Positions 6,559 to 15,494 of a stretch of DNA of 64,000 nucleotides are shown here, piece by piece; positions within the stretch are counted from its first letter, which is position 1, and every line of letters starts with the position of its first letter. The notes below the pieces were generated by a model. The model was not told the origin of the DNA. It searched no databases and saw nothing but the letters and a program-made list of their open reading frames with translations. This DNA is from JAKFVC01 sp040386595 (GTDB taxonomy: Bacteria > Planctomycetota > Planctomycetia > Planctomycetales > Planctomycetaceae), in assembly GCA_040386595.1 (NCBI GenBank), contig JAZKFE010000007.1:15403-79402 (forward strand). Direction: 5' to 3'. A program made the translations under genes and the position numbers.

Positions 6559-8574
6559 CTAAACGCTCAGAACGTTGACCTGCAATGGCTCCCGTGCCTC
6601 GATCTTTTCCAGGATTGTTGCAAGTCGGTCGGTATTGGCTTTGTCGGCCGCAATCTGCTTGTCCTCTTGGGTCTTCTGGAGCCCCTTGACCATTGAGGAG
6701 TATGCGGCAGTAGTTCCGGACTGCAGTGCAGCCGCCGGGCCGCCGGGGAGAACGCTTTCTTTGCGGCCGATGGAGTCGAGTACCGTTTTGCCTTCCACTT
6801 CGTTGATCACCCCCCTGTTAAGTGCATCCTGTACACTCTTGCGTTGATCGTACTCAGTGCGTTTTTTCTCGATCTCCTCGGCTAGTTGCGGCGAGCCCTT
6901 CTTGATCAGCGACATCATTGTGTTGCTGGCCTGCTTGCGAATTTCTAGCTCCTGCGCCGCTCGTCGCTTCTCCTTGGCTAGATGCTCCTGTGTCTCTCTG
7001 TCGTACTCGGCCTGCTCTTCCGCCATCGCGTCGGCACGTTCTTTAAGGGCTTCAATTCGCCGAGCCTCGGCCAGCTGAGCCTCAAGCTTTTGCCGCTGCT
7101 TCGCCATCTGCTCTAGCCTAATGGCGTGCTGTTGAGCAGACTCCTCCGCCTTGCGATACTCCTCTTGTTTTTGTGCGAGTTCTTCGGCGGCTTTCCTTCT
7201 TTTTTCCTGCTCAGCTTGAGTCTCCATGCCGGTGTTTTCGCCGACCATTTGCCCCGCGTACCCACCCCAGTCCCTGAGTGGCTTTGGCTTAAACTTCACC
7301 GTAGGTCCAGCAACTCGCGAGTCCTGGAGTCTCGCCATTTCCTGGCGATCTTTCTCCAGCTGCATCCGGTGGTATTCTTCTTGCGACTGAGCACGCAAGG
7401 CGGCAATCTCACCCTCAACCGCACTTGCCGATCTTGGAGTCCTTGCGGCCTGGGCATTGGACTGATCAAACTGAGCCTGCATAACCTCTGTGGAGTGCTC
7501 TCGTTCGCGTCGTCCAACGTACTTTTCTACGCGACTCTCTTGCAGCTTTTTGTTAGAAGCAATCAGCCTCTCATTAGCAGCCTCGACAGCCTTTGTGTCG
7601 TTCGCCCATTCGATCAACTTCGGAATCAGCGACACGCCAATCAGGGCAGCAATGCTACCGATTGACAGTGCCGTTCCCATTACCCCACCTGCCAACGAAC
7701 CGAGTTGATTAATGTTGTTGGTCGTGGCCATCAACATTCCCTTAACCCCGTTGTTCGTGTATCCAGCAACCGCATCCTCCAGGCCGCGAGTGGCCTCCGT
7801 AACCATCATTGTGCGACGGCCCTGGGTATTCAGCCCGGAGGACACAGCCGTTGCGCCAGCCGCCTGCCGATTCATCGCGTCAGTCTCGGCCATCAACCGC
7901 TGCGCGTGCTTGATTGATGCCTCTGACGCCCCGGCCTTTGCCAGGGTGTAAATCCGGATCTGATTAGCAGACATCCCAGCTGTTGCCCGCTCTTTCTCCA
8001 TCTGGGCAATCATGGTGTTAACGCTGTTTTTGTTCTTTTCGGTCGCGTCAGACGCCTCTTTGTCTGCCTTGGCCTGATTCTTTAGGCCGTTAATCCTAGT
8101 CTGCTCAGCTCGCGCGGCAGCGATGGTGACCGGATTAACTCCGGCCAACTCTGCCTTATAGAGGCGTAGTTCGTCGGCCGACATGTTGACGGTGGCGGCC
8201 TCTTCGCGGAGCGTGGTAAGAAGTGCTGCACCGGACGCCGCCGCCTTGTCTCTGGCGGTCTTGGCTTCCTGCTCGGCCAGCACCATGTCTCGCTCGGCCG
8301 CCGCCTTTTTCTTCAGTGCTTCGACTTCCTCATTAATCTGCAGTGCAGCATTAATCTGGCCTTCGCTTGCGCCTTTTGCGGCACTGCCCAGGATGTTGTC
8401 TTGGGTAGTTTTGCCTCGCTTCTCGAACTCCTTTCTCTGTCGCTGAAGCTGGCCGATTATGGAATCAATCGACCCGCTCAGCGCCTTATTGCTCTCGATG
8501 GCAGTATTAGTGCCGGCTGGGTATTTACTAGCATCGCACACAAGAGTTGTGACTAGGTCGCCGATATTAGCCAT
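6559..8574 (-). CDS. Tail tape measure protein
   Basis: At 671 residues this is the longest tail protein. It is dominated by charged coiled-coil sequence (many KAEEE- and QEEYRKAEE-type stretches) and has one long hydrophobic segment around residues 280-315 (SLAGGVMGTALSIGSIAALIG). This layout, and its position directly after the two tail assembly chaperones, identify a tape measure protein, which sets tail length and helps DNA enter the cell. It begins eight bases inside the end of the chaperone extension. A length near 670 predicts a tail of roughly 100 nm by the usual rule of about 0.15 nm per residue. Confidence 0.75.
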   Translation of the reverse strand: MANIGDLVTTLVCDASKYPAGTNTAIESNKALSGSIDSIIGQLQRQRKEFEKRGKTTQDNILGSAAKGASEGQINAALQINEEVEALKKKAAAERDMVLAEQEAKTARDKAAASGAALLTTLREEAATVNMSADELRLYKAELAGVNPVTIAAARAEQTRINGLKNQAKADKEASDATEKNKNSVNTMIAQMEKERATAGMSANQIRIYTLAKAGASEASIKHAQRLMAETDAMNRQAAGATAVSSGLNTQGRRTMMVTEATRGLEDAVAGYTNNGVKGMLMATTNNINQLGSLAGGVMGTALSIGSIAALIGVSLIPKLIEWANDTKAVEAANERLIASNKKLQESRVEKYVGRREREHSTEVMQAQFDQSNAQAARTPRSASAVEGEIAALRAQSQEEYHRMQLEKDRQEMARLQDSRVAGPTVKFKPKPLRDWGGYAGQMVGENTGMETQAEQEKRRKAAEELAQKQEEYRKAEESAQQHAIRLEQMAKQRQKLEAQLAEARRIEALKERADAMAEEQAEYDRETQEHLAKEKRRAAQELEIRKQASNTMMSLIKKGSPQLAEEIEKKRTEYDQRKSVQDALNRGVINEVEGKTVLDSIGRKESVLPGGPAAALQSGTTAAYSSMVKGLQKTQEDKQIAADKANTDRLATILEKIEAREPLQVNVLSV

Positions 8575-8890
8575 CTAATCCCTTCTCTTCTGGTGCCTTG
8601 GGGGTCGCCTTGGAAGCCAGAGCAAACAGCTTGGCTACACCCACGTCAATCTGTGCCTGAGACAGCTCTACCTCTGGCTTGTGTTCGTAAAACACAAAAT
8701 GTTCTGGAGGCAACTTCATTCCCTGGGCAGTGCAGATTGCCGAAGCAATCCCAGCTGCCATAATGTCTTTGTGATGCTGCCCCTGAGGCCGCTTCACGAG
8801 CCAATCGCACCAGCCGGAAACAAGCTTCATGGGGGCCTGTTTCCGGAATGCGATAAAGTCAAACTGCTTGAAGTGCCAGCACAGTTCCAT
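8567..8890 (-). CDS. Tail assembly chaperone, frameshifted C-terminal part (GT-like)
   Basis: This frame can start at ATG 8890, but it is also open back through 8920, where a slippery heptamer lies. A -1 shift there would fuse it to the upstream gene, giving a 233-residue product. The segment includes WHFKQFDFIAFRKQAP and a helical C-terminus. In lambda-like phages the gpG and gpGT proteins are made this way and coat the tape measure during tail assembly. Separate translation from 8890 has no clear ribosome site, which favours the fusion. Confidence 0.65.
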   Translation of the reverse strand: MELCWHFKQFDFIAFRKQAPMKLVSGWCDWLVKRPQGQHHKDIMAAGIASAICTAQGMKLPPEHFVFYEHKPEVELSQAQIDVGVAKLFALASKATPKAPEEKGLDG

Positions 8891-8916
8891 GAAGTCGTCG
8901 AGTCTCTGGCACTCAG

Positions 8917-9267
8917 TTAGTTTTTTGGCAACGCCGGTTGGTTCCAGGCGTAGGCTCGGTTATAGAGCGGCGTGAAGATCGCAGAACGCAACCGAGCCAA
9001 CTTTGCGACGTTCTCCAGGGTGTCGCTGTAGATTAAATTCTTGTTCTCGTCTACCAAGGACATCTGCAACAGTTTGGCGTTTTCGTACTTCCGCCTGTCG
9101 CGATTGCGAGTCCAGTCCTGATTCACAGCCCAGAGCAACACACCCTCTTGAAATTCCTCTTCAGAGAGTGATTGAATAATCACTGGCCCAAGAACCGGGC
9201 AGACATAGCCTTCGTCGTAGGTGCGAACGCCAGATTGTGCGTCAATATTTTCTTTGAGAGTCGGCAT
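8917..9267 (-). CDS. Tail assembly chaperone (gpG-like)
   Basis: A 116-residue acidic, helical protein between the tail tube gene and the tape measure, the standard place for the tail assembly chaperone. Its last codons are CCA AAA AAC TAA, so the slippery sequence A AAA AAC directly precedes the stop. Sequence alone would not identify it; position plus slippery site do. Confidence 0.65.
   Translation of the reverse strand: MPTLKENIDAQSGVRTYDEGYVCPVLGPVIIQSLSEEEFQEGVLLWAVNQDWTRNRDRRKYENAKLLQMSLVDENKNLIYSDTLENVAKLARLRSAIFTPLYNRAYAWNQPALPKN
8920..8926 (-). promoter_or_regulatory. Programmed -1 frameshift site A_AAA_AAC
   Basis: The heptamer is in the correct X_XXY_YYZ phase relative to the gpG-like frame. 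After slipping back one base, reading continues LTECQRLDDFMELCWHF into the downstream frame with no stop until 8567. Confidence 0.75.
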
Positions 9268-9287
9268 AGTTGTATCTATTCTTTCAG

Positions 9288-9704
9288 CTAGGCGGGGGCA
9301 GGAGTGAGTACGTAGCCGTTAACTTTTTGGACCATTTCCCACTTCGCAAGTTCGTTGGGACCGCCGCCGGTTACCTTGAACGACTTGATAGGCCCTGTGG
9401 TAACAATCGTTGTCTCGCTGGAGTTCGCGAGCGTGCCGGCGAAAGCAGTCGCTGCCGAAGCCGGGGCAGAAGCCGCTAGCATTGCTGCATGGCTGGCGTT
9501 TCCGGGGTCCCAGTTCCCTTTGGCTTCCATCGTGCCAAAGTCTGGCAGGCCCGGCTCACTTTGCATTGCCGCAGACAGAAGCTCTGTTGCGTCTATCATG
9601 GTGTTGTCAATTGACAGCATCACATCGGCGCTTGTGACCATGTCGATTGCTGTGGCACCGAGCTTTAGCGTGGTGCCTTTCATTGGAATTCGCTCAGTGG
9701 TCAT
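9288..9704 (-). CDS. Major tail tube protein-like
   Basis: A 138-residue protein with a beta-rich, Thr/Ala-rich pattern (GTTLKLGATAIDMVTSADV) typical of small phage tail tube proteins. A conserved feature of the family, an acidic and Trp-bearing central part followed by a VTGGGPNE-type turn, is seen here. It sits immediately before the tail chaperones, the usual place for the tube subunit. The tube would form the channel for DNA delivery. Confidence 0.65.
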   Translation of the reverse strand: MTTERIPMKGTTLKLGATAIDMVTSADVMLSIDNTMIDATELLSAAMQSEPGLPDFGTMEAKGNWDPGNASHAAMLAASAPASAATAFAGTLANSSETTIVTTGPIKSFKVTGGGPNELAKWEMVQKVNGYVLTPAPA

Positions 9705-9724
9705 GGCTATATCTTTCTAATGGC

Positions 9725-10261
9725 CTAGCCCAATTTGGTAATTGCTTTTTCGATACCGGCCTTTAGTGTTTCCACCATGACCTGTAATACTTTTGATTCA
9801 GCCGCCGCGGACGCCGCTTTGATGTATCCATGCGGCGTCATTCGGCCTCGCTTCATTCGTTTGCTCTTCGTCTTAACGATCTTGCGAGCCCGTTTTTTTC
9901 CCGCCCAGATGCCTTTCTCGCCGGTGAATCGATCCTTAGTCCCGGTGACATACCACGGAGAATATGGGGCACGAGTTGATCCGGGTTTCTGGCCTACATT
10001 CAACCCAGATTTGGCGGCCGCAACTCCATCGCCAGCCTTTACTCCGCGGCTCTTTATCCCCTTTCGAGTCGCCCCAGGTGCGACAGTCACGCCTTTAACT
10101 TTTCTGGGCTCTCCGATTGGAGCTTTTGCCGCCTGCTCTTTAGCTAAAACCTTCCCCGCTTTGTTGACCGCCTTTTGGGCAATTCCGAATCCGGCCATTC
10201 CGAGGTACGCAAGCTGTGCGTCACACTTTGCTATCGCGGCTCGGCACTCTTCTGGCGTCAT
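9725..10261 (-). CDS. HK97 gp10-like minor tail / head-tail connector protein
   Basis: The 178-residue protein is very basic in the centre (KKRARKIVKTKSKRMKRGR). It has the arrangement of gp10-type proteins: helix, KAPIGEPRKVKG segment, aromatic YSPWYVTGT and a terminal helix. It lies between connector-type genes and the tail tube, consistent with a neck protein. Its ATG overlaps the next upstream stop by four bases. Assignment is from layout and pattern rather than a strict motif. Confidence 0.55.
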   Translation of the reverse strand: MTPEECRAAIAKCDAQLAYLGMAGFGIAQKAVNKAGKVLAKEQAAKAPIGEPRKVKGVTVAPGATRKGIKSRGVKAGDGVAAAKSGLNVGQKPGSTRAPYSPWYVTGTKDRFTGEKGIWAGKKRARKIVKTKSKRMKRGRMTPHGYIKAASAAAESKVLQVMVETLKAGIEKAITKLG

Positions 10262-10713
10262 GGGGGCGACACTTCTGCTTTAATCGTGATTCCAGCTTTG
10301 AACAACAATTGGGTCTCAATTAGATCCCTGTCGGGGTTCTCAACGTCGTCGTATCCGCACTCCCTGACCTTGACTCGATTGGCAGGAAATCGATATCCAT
10401 TCACTCGCTGGTAGATCTGTTGAAAGATCAGGTTTCGGACTGCAATTTCTGCTGTAGCCTTAGTTGGCAGTTTGTCGCGAACCCAAACGATTATCGTGTG
10501 GACCGAAGGATCTTCGCCGTCTAAAGAATCGCTAAGCTGAATGGCTGAAACATGGGTAACATCGACCTGCAATTGAGTCACGTCGCCAAGCTCTTCAATC
10601 GTCAAATAGCTGTATGCGCTCGGAGCAGGCAGGGTGTATTTATCGCCTGCATTAATCCACGCAACTAACGCCTGGCAGGCTTCATCGCTCGGTGCAATTG
10701 TTACGTCAGCCAT
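10258..10713 (-). CDS. Phage neck / tail terminator-region protein (151 aa)
   Basis: No firm domain. The protein has a helical N-terminus (EACQALVAWINAG) and a beta-rich middle, the pattern of tail terminator (gpU-like) proteins, which cap the tail tube. It is encoded in the correct place for one, between head completion genes and the tail tube. Start ATG 10713 directly abuts the preceding stop. Confidence 0.5.
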   Translation of the reverse strand: MADVTIAPSDEACQALVAWINAGDKYTLPAPSAYSYLTIEELGDVTQLQVDVTHVSAIQLSDSLDGEDPSVHTIIVWVRDKLPTKATAEIAVRNLIFQQIYQRVNGYRFPANRVKVRECGYDDVENPDRDLIETQLLFKAGITIKAEVSPP

Positions 10714-10920
10714 TTAATTCAAATCCAGTTCGCGAACCTCGAACACCTTGCCAGTCAATGCCTCAGTGGCATCACCCAGCGAGGTCACATTGCGTATCAC
10801 AGTTAGCTGTGGCGGTCGATCAATTCTTAGCTCCAGCACCATATTTGTAACGCCCTTGGCCTGCTCCCCAAGCATTGGGGAAAGAAGTCCCCACAGTGAT
10901 TGTGTTGCCTTGTCTGGCAT
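10714..10920 (-). CDS. Small phage neck-region protein (68 aa)
   Basis: ATG 10920 is chosen as it starts five bases after the preceding gene stop; the frame is open upstream but would overlap that gene. The product begins MPDKATQSLWGLLSPMLG and is of unknown function. It is likely a small structural or assembly protein. Confidence 0.5.
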   Translation of the reverse strand: MPDKATQSLWGLLSPMLGEQAKGVTNMVLELRIDRPPQLTVIRNVTSLGDATEALTGKVFEVRELDLN

Positions 10921-10925
10921 CGCAC

Positions 10926-11309
10926 TTACTCCTTGCCGATCAGCTTCGTATGAATCCTTAAACTCTCGCCGTACTGACCTGCCGGGGTATAGCAATCCTT
11001 GCTTGGCAACCTTAGAGCCTGATAGGTTTCGGTTCGCCCAGGCCTCACCCACGTAATAAGCCAGCCGACTACAGGCAGTTTCACAACGCCGTTAAACTTC
11101 AGTCGATCCGCCTTGATGGTGAAGTCGGTCGAGGTAAACGTTCCGCCAGCTGTCCTATCTTCCCACTCCTCAACTTCAGTCCTGCCAACCACGGCAGCAA
11201 TGTTGCCCGTAGAGTGAATCGTGTCGCTGACCGAGACCGAGCAGCCCGCGGACAGGGCGAGACTATCCGCGGACCACTCGCTACCGGCTTCATGCCAGTT
11301 CTCGGCCAT
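10926..11309 (-). CDS. Head-tail connector-region protein (127 aa)
   Basis: A 127-residue beta-rich protein immediately downstream of the major capsid gene, where head-tail joining proteins are encoded. It begins MAENWHEAGSEWSADSLALS. I recognise no family motif. Confidence 0.5.
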   Translation of the reverse strand: MAENWHEAGSEWSADSLALSAGCSVSVSDTIHSTGNIAAVVGRTEVEEWEDRTAGGTFTSTDFTIKADRLKFNGVVKLPVVGWLITWVRPGRTETYQALRLPSKDCYTPAGQYGESLRIHTKLIGKE

Positions 11310-11312
11310 TGA

Positions 11313-12275
11313 CTAAGCCCCCGTGATCAAGTAGCCCGCCTTGGCGTACATGACCTTTTCAACGACGTCGTGACGCACGCGAATCACGTTCGAACGAATC
11401 GATTCATCGCGGTACATCTCCACTTGCCCGAGGGGTTGGCTCCCATCCTCAGCCCAGTGGAACGTACGGCCGATGCAAGGCTCGCGGACATCGTTCGTGG
11501 TGGCGACGCGACACACCAGAACATTGCTGTCCGTCCAAGTCGAAGCGACCGTAGCGGTCTGGCCTTCCTTGGCAGTGTTTTTCGCGGCCCCGCTCACAAT
11601 GATGCGGTCAACGTCGAACGCAGTGGCCAGCATCGCCTCCGTGATCTCGCCGTTGAGAACCTTGTAGTTCGCGTTGGACTTGATCCGGTCGATGATCTGA
11701 GCACATTCCCGCAAGTGATTGAACTTGTTACGGCTCATCACAATGGCATTTACCCAGATGCCGGTAGACGCCCAGACTGCATTGCGTGCGGTGTTGAAAT
11801 CCGTGATTGGAGTTGCTGTTGCGGGCGTGCTCCAGGCCACGGATGCAGCAGCAGTTTGTGTAATCACGTTGGTGTCAGTCAGCAGCGACACGGCACGCTG
11901 CTCAGCCCCATTCAACAGAGCCTCCAGCGCCCGCATAGTGGCAACTGACTCCGCATCGAACATCGTCCGATACATCGCGGCTTCGCGATCGTCAACCGGC
12001 TCCTCTGTGCCGTACTCCTGGCAAGCATAGCCGTCAGACTTGAACGTCCATTTGCCACGGGAGTAGCTGGCCCCCGGAGCCCGGAGCAGTTCACGATTTT
12101 GCAGCATCTGCTCAATCGGAATGATGGGATAGGCGTTGGCCTGCAATGGCGTGTCGAAGATCGGCAAGACCTGATGGCTAATGAAGCCACGCCGATTCAT
12201 TTCCAAATCAAATTGCTCAAACGCGGCCCCCAGGTCTAAACGGGGATACGCGAGCGAGGCGGAAGGACTGGGCAT
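11313..12275 (-). CDS. Major capsid protein
   Basis: At 320 residues, encoded after the protease-scaffold and cement genes, this has the position and features of a lambda gpE/HK97-fold capsid protein. These are an N-terminal segment of the form ANAYPIIPIEQML, a long central helix-rich region (ALEALLNGAEQRAVSLL) and a C-terminal DESIRSNVIRVRHDVVEKVM strand region ending with the E-loop type pattern. It forms the icosahedral shell. The exact family was inferred from order and general sequence pattern. Confidence 0.75.
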   Translation of the reverse strand: MPSPSASLAYPRLDLGAAFEQFDLEMNRRGFISHQVLPIFDTPLQANAYPIIPIEQMLQNRELLRAPGASYSRGKWTFKSDGYACQEYGTEEPVDDREAAMYRTMFDAESVATMRALEALLNGAEQRAVSLLTDTNVITQTAAASVAWSTPATATPITDFNTARNAVWASTGIWVNAIVMSRNKFNHLRECAQIIDRIKSNANYKVLNGEITEAMLATAFDVDRIIVSGAAKNTAKEGQTATVASTWTDSNVLVCRVATTNDVREPCIGRTFHWAEDGSQPLGQVEMYRDESIRSNVIRVRHDVVEKVMYAKAGYLITGA

Positions 12276-12308
12276 TGTTCACCAATATTTCTAGGGCCGA
12301 AGCCCGGA

Positions 12309-12671
12309 CTAGATGGGCAAGAACTCGACAACGTCGTTGAGTGCTGTTGCGGCTTCAAGGGCGATGCCCAACTGCGTTCCGCTCGACACATCGTCAATGT
12401 TTCCGGCTGCGGCACCGTAGATCACGGCACCTACCGCAAAGCTAGTTGCGGCCGTCGCCTTACGCGTGCCTGGGGCATTTCGCAAGCGAACGCTAATGAC
12501 GTCACCATCGGCGAACGCGGCCTGCTCGGTAATGCCGATCTCGTTGCCGTAGTCAGTCGCTCCGACTCCAGCTAAGGCCAGCTTGCCGGAACTCAGGATT
12601 ACTCGCTTGTAGGCACCAATCGCTCCACCAGCGCGAAACGCTCGGGTTGATCCCTCAATCTGTGCACTCAT
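12309..12671 (-). CDS. Capsid cement / decoration protein (DUF2190-like)
   Basis: The 120-residue, Ala/Gly-rich beta protein has the DUF2190 pattern: a VILSSGKLALAG segment, GITEQAAFADGDVISVRL and GTQLGIALEAATALNDVVEF. Proteins of this family bind the outside of the shell and stabilise it. It lies between the protease-scaffold and the major capsid gene, as in lambda (gpD). Its ATG overlaps the protease stop (TAATG). Confidence 0.7.
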   Translation of the reverse strand: MSAQIEGSTRAFRAGGAIGAYKRVILSSGKLALAGVGATDYGNEIGITEQAAFADGDVISVRLRNAPGTRKATAATSFAVGAVIYGAAAGNIDDVSSGTQLGIALEAATALNDVVEFLPI

Positions 12672-13105
12672 TACTTACCGCCTCTCATTGCGATGGTTTC
12701 GGCCAAATATGCCTGATGGACTTCAGGGTTTTCACGAACGAACTGCACAACGGCTGCCGAGCGAGTAACACCCTTTGCGGCAATTGCGTTCACTCCGTCC
12801 TTGAACTGCTGAACGGCACTCAGTTCGCCGCTGTTCTGATTCGCTCCACCCGAAGGAACTTCCTTGCCCTTGCTGGTTCCCGCCGTTTTGGCTTTCTCTG
12901 CAGCCAGCTCCGTGGTCAATCTGGTAACGGTGGCATTTGCCTCGGTCAGTTTGGCCGTGAGATCGGTTGAACTGGCAGTGAGATTCGACAACCACAGAGA
13001 CCGAGCAGCCTCGGGTTCCAACTTCTTCTCTAAGCACTGGACGATGAATTCAGCCGAAGCACCAACGCACTCGGCCTTAAGTTCGGCGTAGGTCGCCTCT
13101 GCCAT
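12671..13105 (-). CDS. Scaffold protein from an internal in-frame start (Nu3-like)
   Basis: Inside the protease gene, ATG 13105 (MAEATYAELKAECVG) is preceded by AAAAAAGGGG seven bases upstream, an unusually good ribosome site within a coding frame. It starts exactly at the linker after the protease domain and would give a 144-residue helical scaffold identical to the protease C-terminus, as lambda C/Nu3 do. Expression is inferred, not shown. Confidence 0.6.
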   Translation of the reverse strand: MAEATYAELKAECVGASAEFIVQCLEKKLEPEAARSLWLSNLTASSTDLTAKLTEANATVTRLTTELAAEKAKTAGTSKGKEVPSGGANQNSGELSAVQQFKDGVNAIAAKGVTRSAAVVQFVRENPEVHQAYLAETIAMRGGK

Positions 13106-13933
13106 GCTATTCCCCTTTTTTGTGAACTTCTTATTCGATCCCTGCAACGCTGCAAGGGTCACATTTAACGATTGAATTCCATCAATCAGGCCAGTGGTCA
13201 CCGCCTCAGTCGCACTAACAACCCGCCCGTCTGACATGCCGCCGAGCTGCTCAGGAGTCAGCTTCCGGCCACGCTGAATTGCTGCAGCGAAATCGGCTTG
13301 CCCGGCTGTGACAATGCCCTGCATTGCCGCCTTCATCGCGTCGGTTAGAGCGACCCCCGGAACGCCCATTGGCTTCAATTCGCCGGTTGTCGCGACACAG
13401 ACGTCAATCCCTTGCATCGCAGCCTGTTTGCTGCTGTCCTGAAGAACCATCATGGTTCCAATGGAACCGATTCGGTTTGCCTTGTGACTCGCGTAAACCT
13501 TGTCGGCCTGGCTGCCTAGGTAGTAAGCCGCTGATGCCATTAGTCCATCGATCTGAGCGACAACCTGCTTGCCCGACTGGCGAGCCGCGAAGATCGCATC
13601 GGCCATTTCTGGGATGCCGCTAATTGCCCCTCCAGGGCTGTCCATCACAAGGCAAATCGCATGAATTCCCGAATCATCAATCGCAGCCTGAAACGCCTCT
13701 TGCAGGTCAGTTGTTGCGGCCCCGCCAAATACCGCTTGCATAACGCTTGGGTACTTGGTTAAGACGCCCCGAACTTCCATGATGGCGACACCATTGGAGT
13801 TCACGACGTTGATAGTCGACTCTCCGACAATGCTGTCTGGTGCACGCTGCAACGCACTAAACAATTGCGATGCAAATGCGGTCTCGACTGCCCATACAGA
13901 TTCAATGGGGGCATGACTACTAGGCTGCGACAT
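12671..13933 (-). CDS. Head maturation protease (peptidase S49, SppA/ClpP fold) with scaffold domain
   Basis: This 420-residue protein has an S49 protease domain over about residues 50-270. MDSPGGAISG forms the oxyanion region and GLMASAAYYLGS contains the probable nucleophilic serine. IGSIGTMM and the following SSKQAA segment may supply the lysine. The C-terminal 140 residues are helical and charged, like lambda Nu3 scaffold. The start ATG 13933 follows AAGGGGG and overlaps the portal stop by 14 bases. The protease would cleave scaffold and portal or capsid parts during prohead maturation. Confidence 0.8.
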   Translation of the reverse strand: MSQPSSHAPIESVWAVETAFASQLFSALQRAPDSIVGESTINVVNSNGVAIMEVRGVLTKYPSVMQAVFGGAATTDLQEAFQAAIDDSGIHAICLVMDSPGGAISGIPEMADAIFAARQSGKQVVAQIDGLMASAAYYLGSQADKVYASHKANRIGSIGTMMVLQDSSKQAAMQGIDVCVATTGELKPMGVPGVALTDAMKAAMQGIVTAGQADFAAAIQRGRKLTPEQLGGMSDGRVVSATEAVTTGLIDGIQSLNVTLAALQGSNKKFTKKGNSMAEATYAELKAECVGASAEFIVQCLEKKLEPEAARSLWLSNLTASSTDLTAKLTEANATVTRLTTELAAEKAKTAGTSKGKEVPSGGANQNSGELSAVQQFKDGVNAIAAKGVTRSAAVVQFVRENPEVHQAYLAETIAMRGGK

Positions 13934-15491
13934 CGTTGCCCCCTTGCTTGACTGGCTCTGGTGTACTTTGAGGAACTGGAGACAATGCAATCTGAACACC
14001 CTCAGGAGTTGGCAGGTTTAGCACTTCTCTCCAAGTGATATTTGCCCCGGCGAACTCGGCATTAAGTTCATCTGTTGCCTGCAAAGCCTTGCGGATCGCC
14101 TTGGCGTTGTCCTCAACGATCTCGGTTGAGACTTCGTCCCAATCTCGACCGCGAGCAGCTTGAATACGCCGCATGGAGTTCGTTGCGGTCCGACTCTGCA
14201 TAACGTCGCAGGCAATGTCCGCAGTCGGATCGACGTACGGAAACCCCGGCGGGTGCCATGTGAACGCAAATGGGTCTAGTCGCTGACGTCGTTCGAACAG
14301 CGATTTCAGTCGTGAGTCTGAATTAATCCAGCGACGAATCTGCCACTTGGTAGTCGGGTTATGAAACGCCCCGGCGTACCATGACTGCAGCTGGCGGAAT
14401 CGCATCCGGGCTTGATCAATCGCCCCTCGCCACCCACTGAAATTAGTCTTGGTCGGATCGAGCAGCAGAACGCAAAGCGGCAAGTCGAGATTGATCCCAA
14501 TAAATGTTAGGATCAGGCTCGCGTGCTGGAAAAACTCACTGCTCGGGATGTTGCTGCTAAAAGCCGTAATCGTTTCGCCCTTGTCGGACGCGATCTCCAA
14601 ACCGGCTTCAATGCCTTCAATCGGACGCACGTAGCCAGACGTGCTAGTGTCGTTAACCCGTTCGCCATAACGCACATCTCCACCCGGCTCCCAGTCGGCC
14701 GTGCGAGTTCGCAGAATGGCGATTAATGCCGCCATCTGCTGCTTGACCAACGTGGTAAACTGCAGATCGTCATGCATCCCTACCATGTCAGTGCAGGGAG
14801 CCAATACAGTCACGCCTCGGCGTTGGCTAAAACGAGTCGGCAAATACAGGTGCAGTGCGTTGCGATTCCCCTGGCTGTCACGGGCTTCAATCGGAGTAAA
14901 CTTCGTGCCAATCGCGGCAGCACTGAGAAGGCTTAGGTCCTCGTTCGTAACCCAGTATCGAGCCCGCTTGCCACCGTCTGCCATCTCTACGCCATGGACA
15001 ATGTTTCGCTTCGCCTGAAACGGTGTACGTAGTCGGTGATTTTCGACCCACTGCAGTGCCCCGTCATGCCGCGGCAGAGACAGAATGTCGCCATCCCGCA
15101 GGACGGACAATAGCCCCATCTGCTCCTGTTGAGCAAAGGTCTTTTCACCTTCGGAATCGCACTGATCAGCGTCTTCAGACCACTCTTTCCAGCGAGCCTT
15201 CCATTCATTGTCAACGCCGCTGTCGCCAGTGCTAAAGTCACACGAAAAGCCGTCTTGAACGACGTTTGCGACCAAGCGACGCAAGCCCTGGCCGACAACT
15301 GAATCGTTTCGCTCATAATGCCGAGACCGCTCGATTGATTTGAAGTACTGATACTCATTCTTGTAGTGATAGTCCGCACCGCTTCCGCTCGGCATTACGT
15401 CCGTTAATCGAGACGTAAAGCGAGTCTCCTTCCCGGCACGAAAGTCGGCCCGAATAGACTCCAGCATTGTGGTTAGCGATTTGTCATCCAT
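13920..15491 (-). CDS. Portal protein, lambda gpB family
   Basis: The 523-residue protein has the size and order of lambda-type portals, encoded between terminase-associated small genes and the S49 protease. Consistent pieces are the N-terminal DYHYKNEYQYFKSIERSRHY, the RRLVANVVQDGF helix, and later GWRGAIDQARMRFRQLQ with RRWINSDSRL. The portal is the twelve-subunit ring through which the terminase packages DNA and the tail attaches. Confidence 0.8.
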   Translation of the reverse strand: MDDKSLTTMLESIRADFRAGKETRFTSRLTDVMPSGSGADYHYKNEYQYFKSIERSRHYERNDSVVGQGLRRLVANVVQDGFSCDFSTGDSGVDNEWKARWKEWSEDADQCDSEGEKTFAQQEQMGLLSVLRDGDILSLPRHDGALQWVENHRLRTPFQAKRNIVHGVEMADGGKRARYWVTNEDLSLLSAAAIGTKFTPIEARDSQGNRNALHLYLPTRFSQRRGVTVLAPCTDMVGMHDDLQFTTLVKQQMAALIAILRTRTADWEPGGDVRYGERVNDTSTSGYVRPIEGIEAGLEIASDKGETITAFSSNIPSSEFFQHASLILTFIGINLDLPLCVLLLDPTKTNFSGWRGAIDQARMRFRQLQSWYAGAFHNPTTKWQIRRWINSDSRLKSLFERRQRLDPFAFTWHPPGFPYVDPTADIACDVMQSRTATNSMRRIQAARGRDWDEVSTEIVEDNAKAIRKALQATDELNAEFAGANITWREVLNLPTPEGVQIALSPVPQSTPEPVKQGGNDVAA

Positions 15492-15494
15492 GGG

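Noticed and set aside
7126..7665. Leu-rich plus-strand frame resembling a membrane protein
   Set aside because: It is the antisense of the tape measure coiled coil, whose Glu/Lys codons give Leu/Phe on the other strand.
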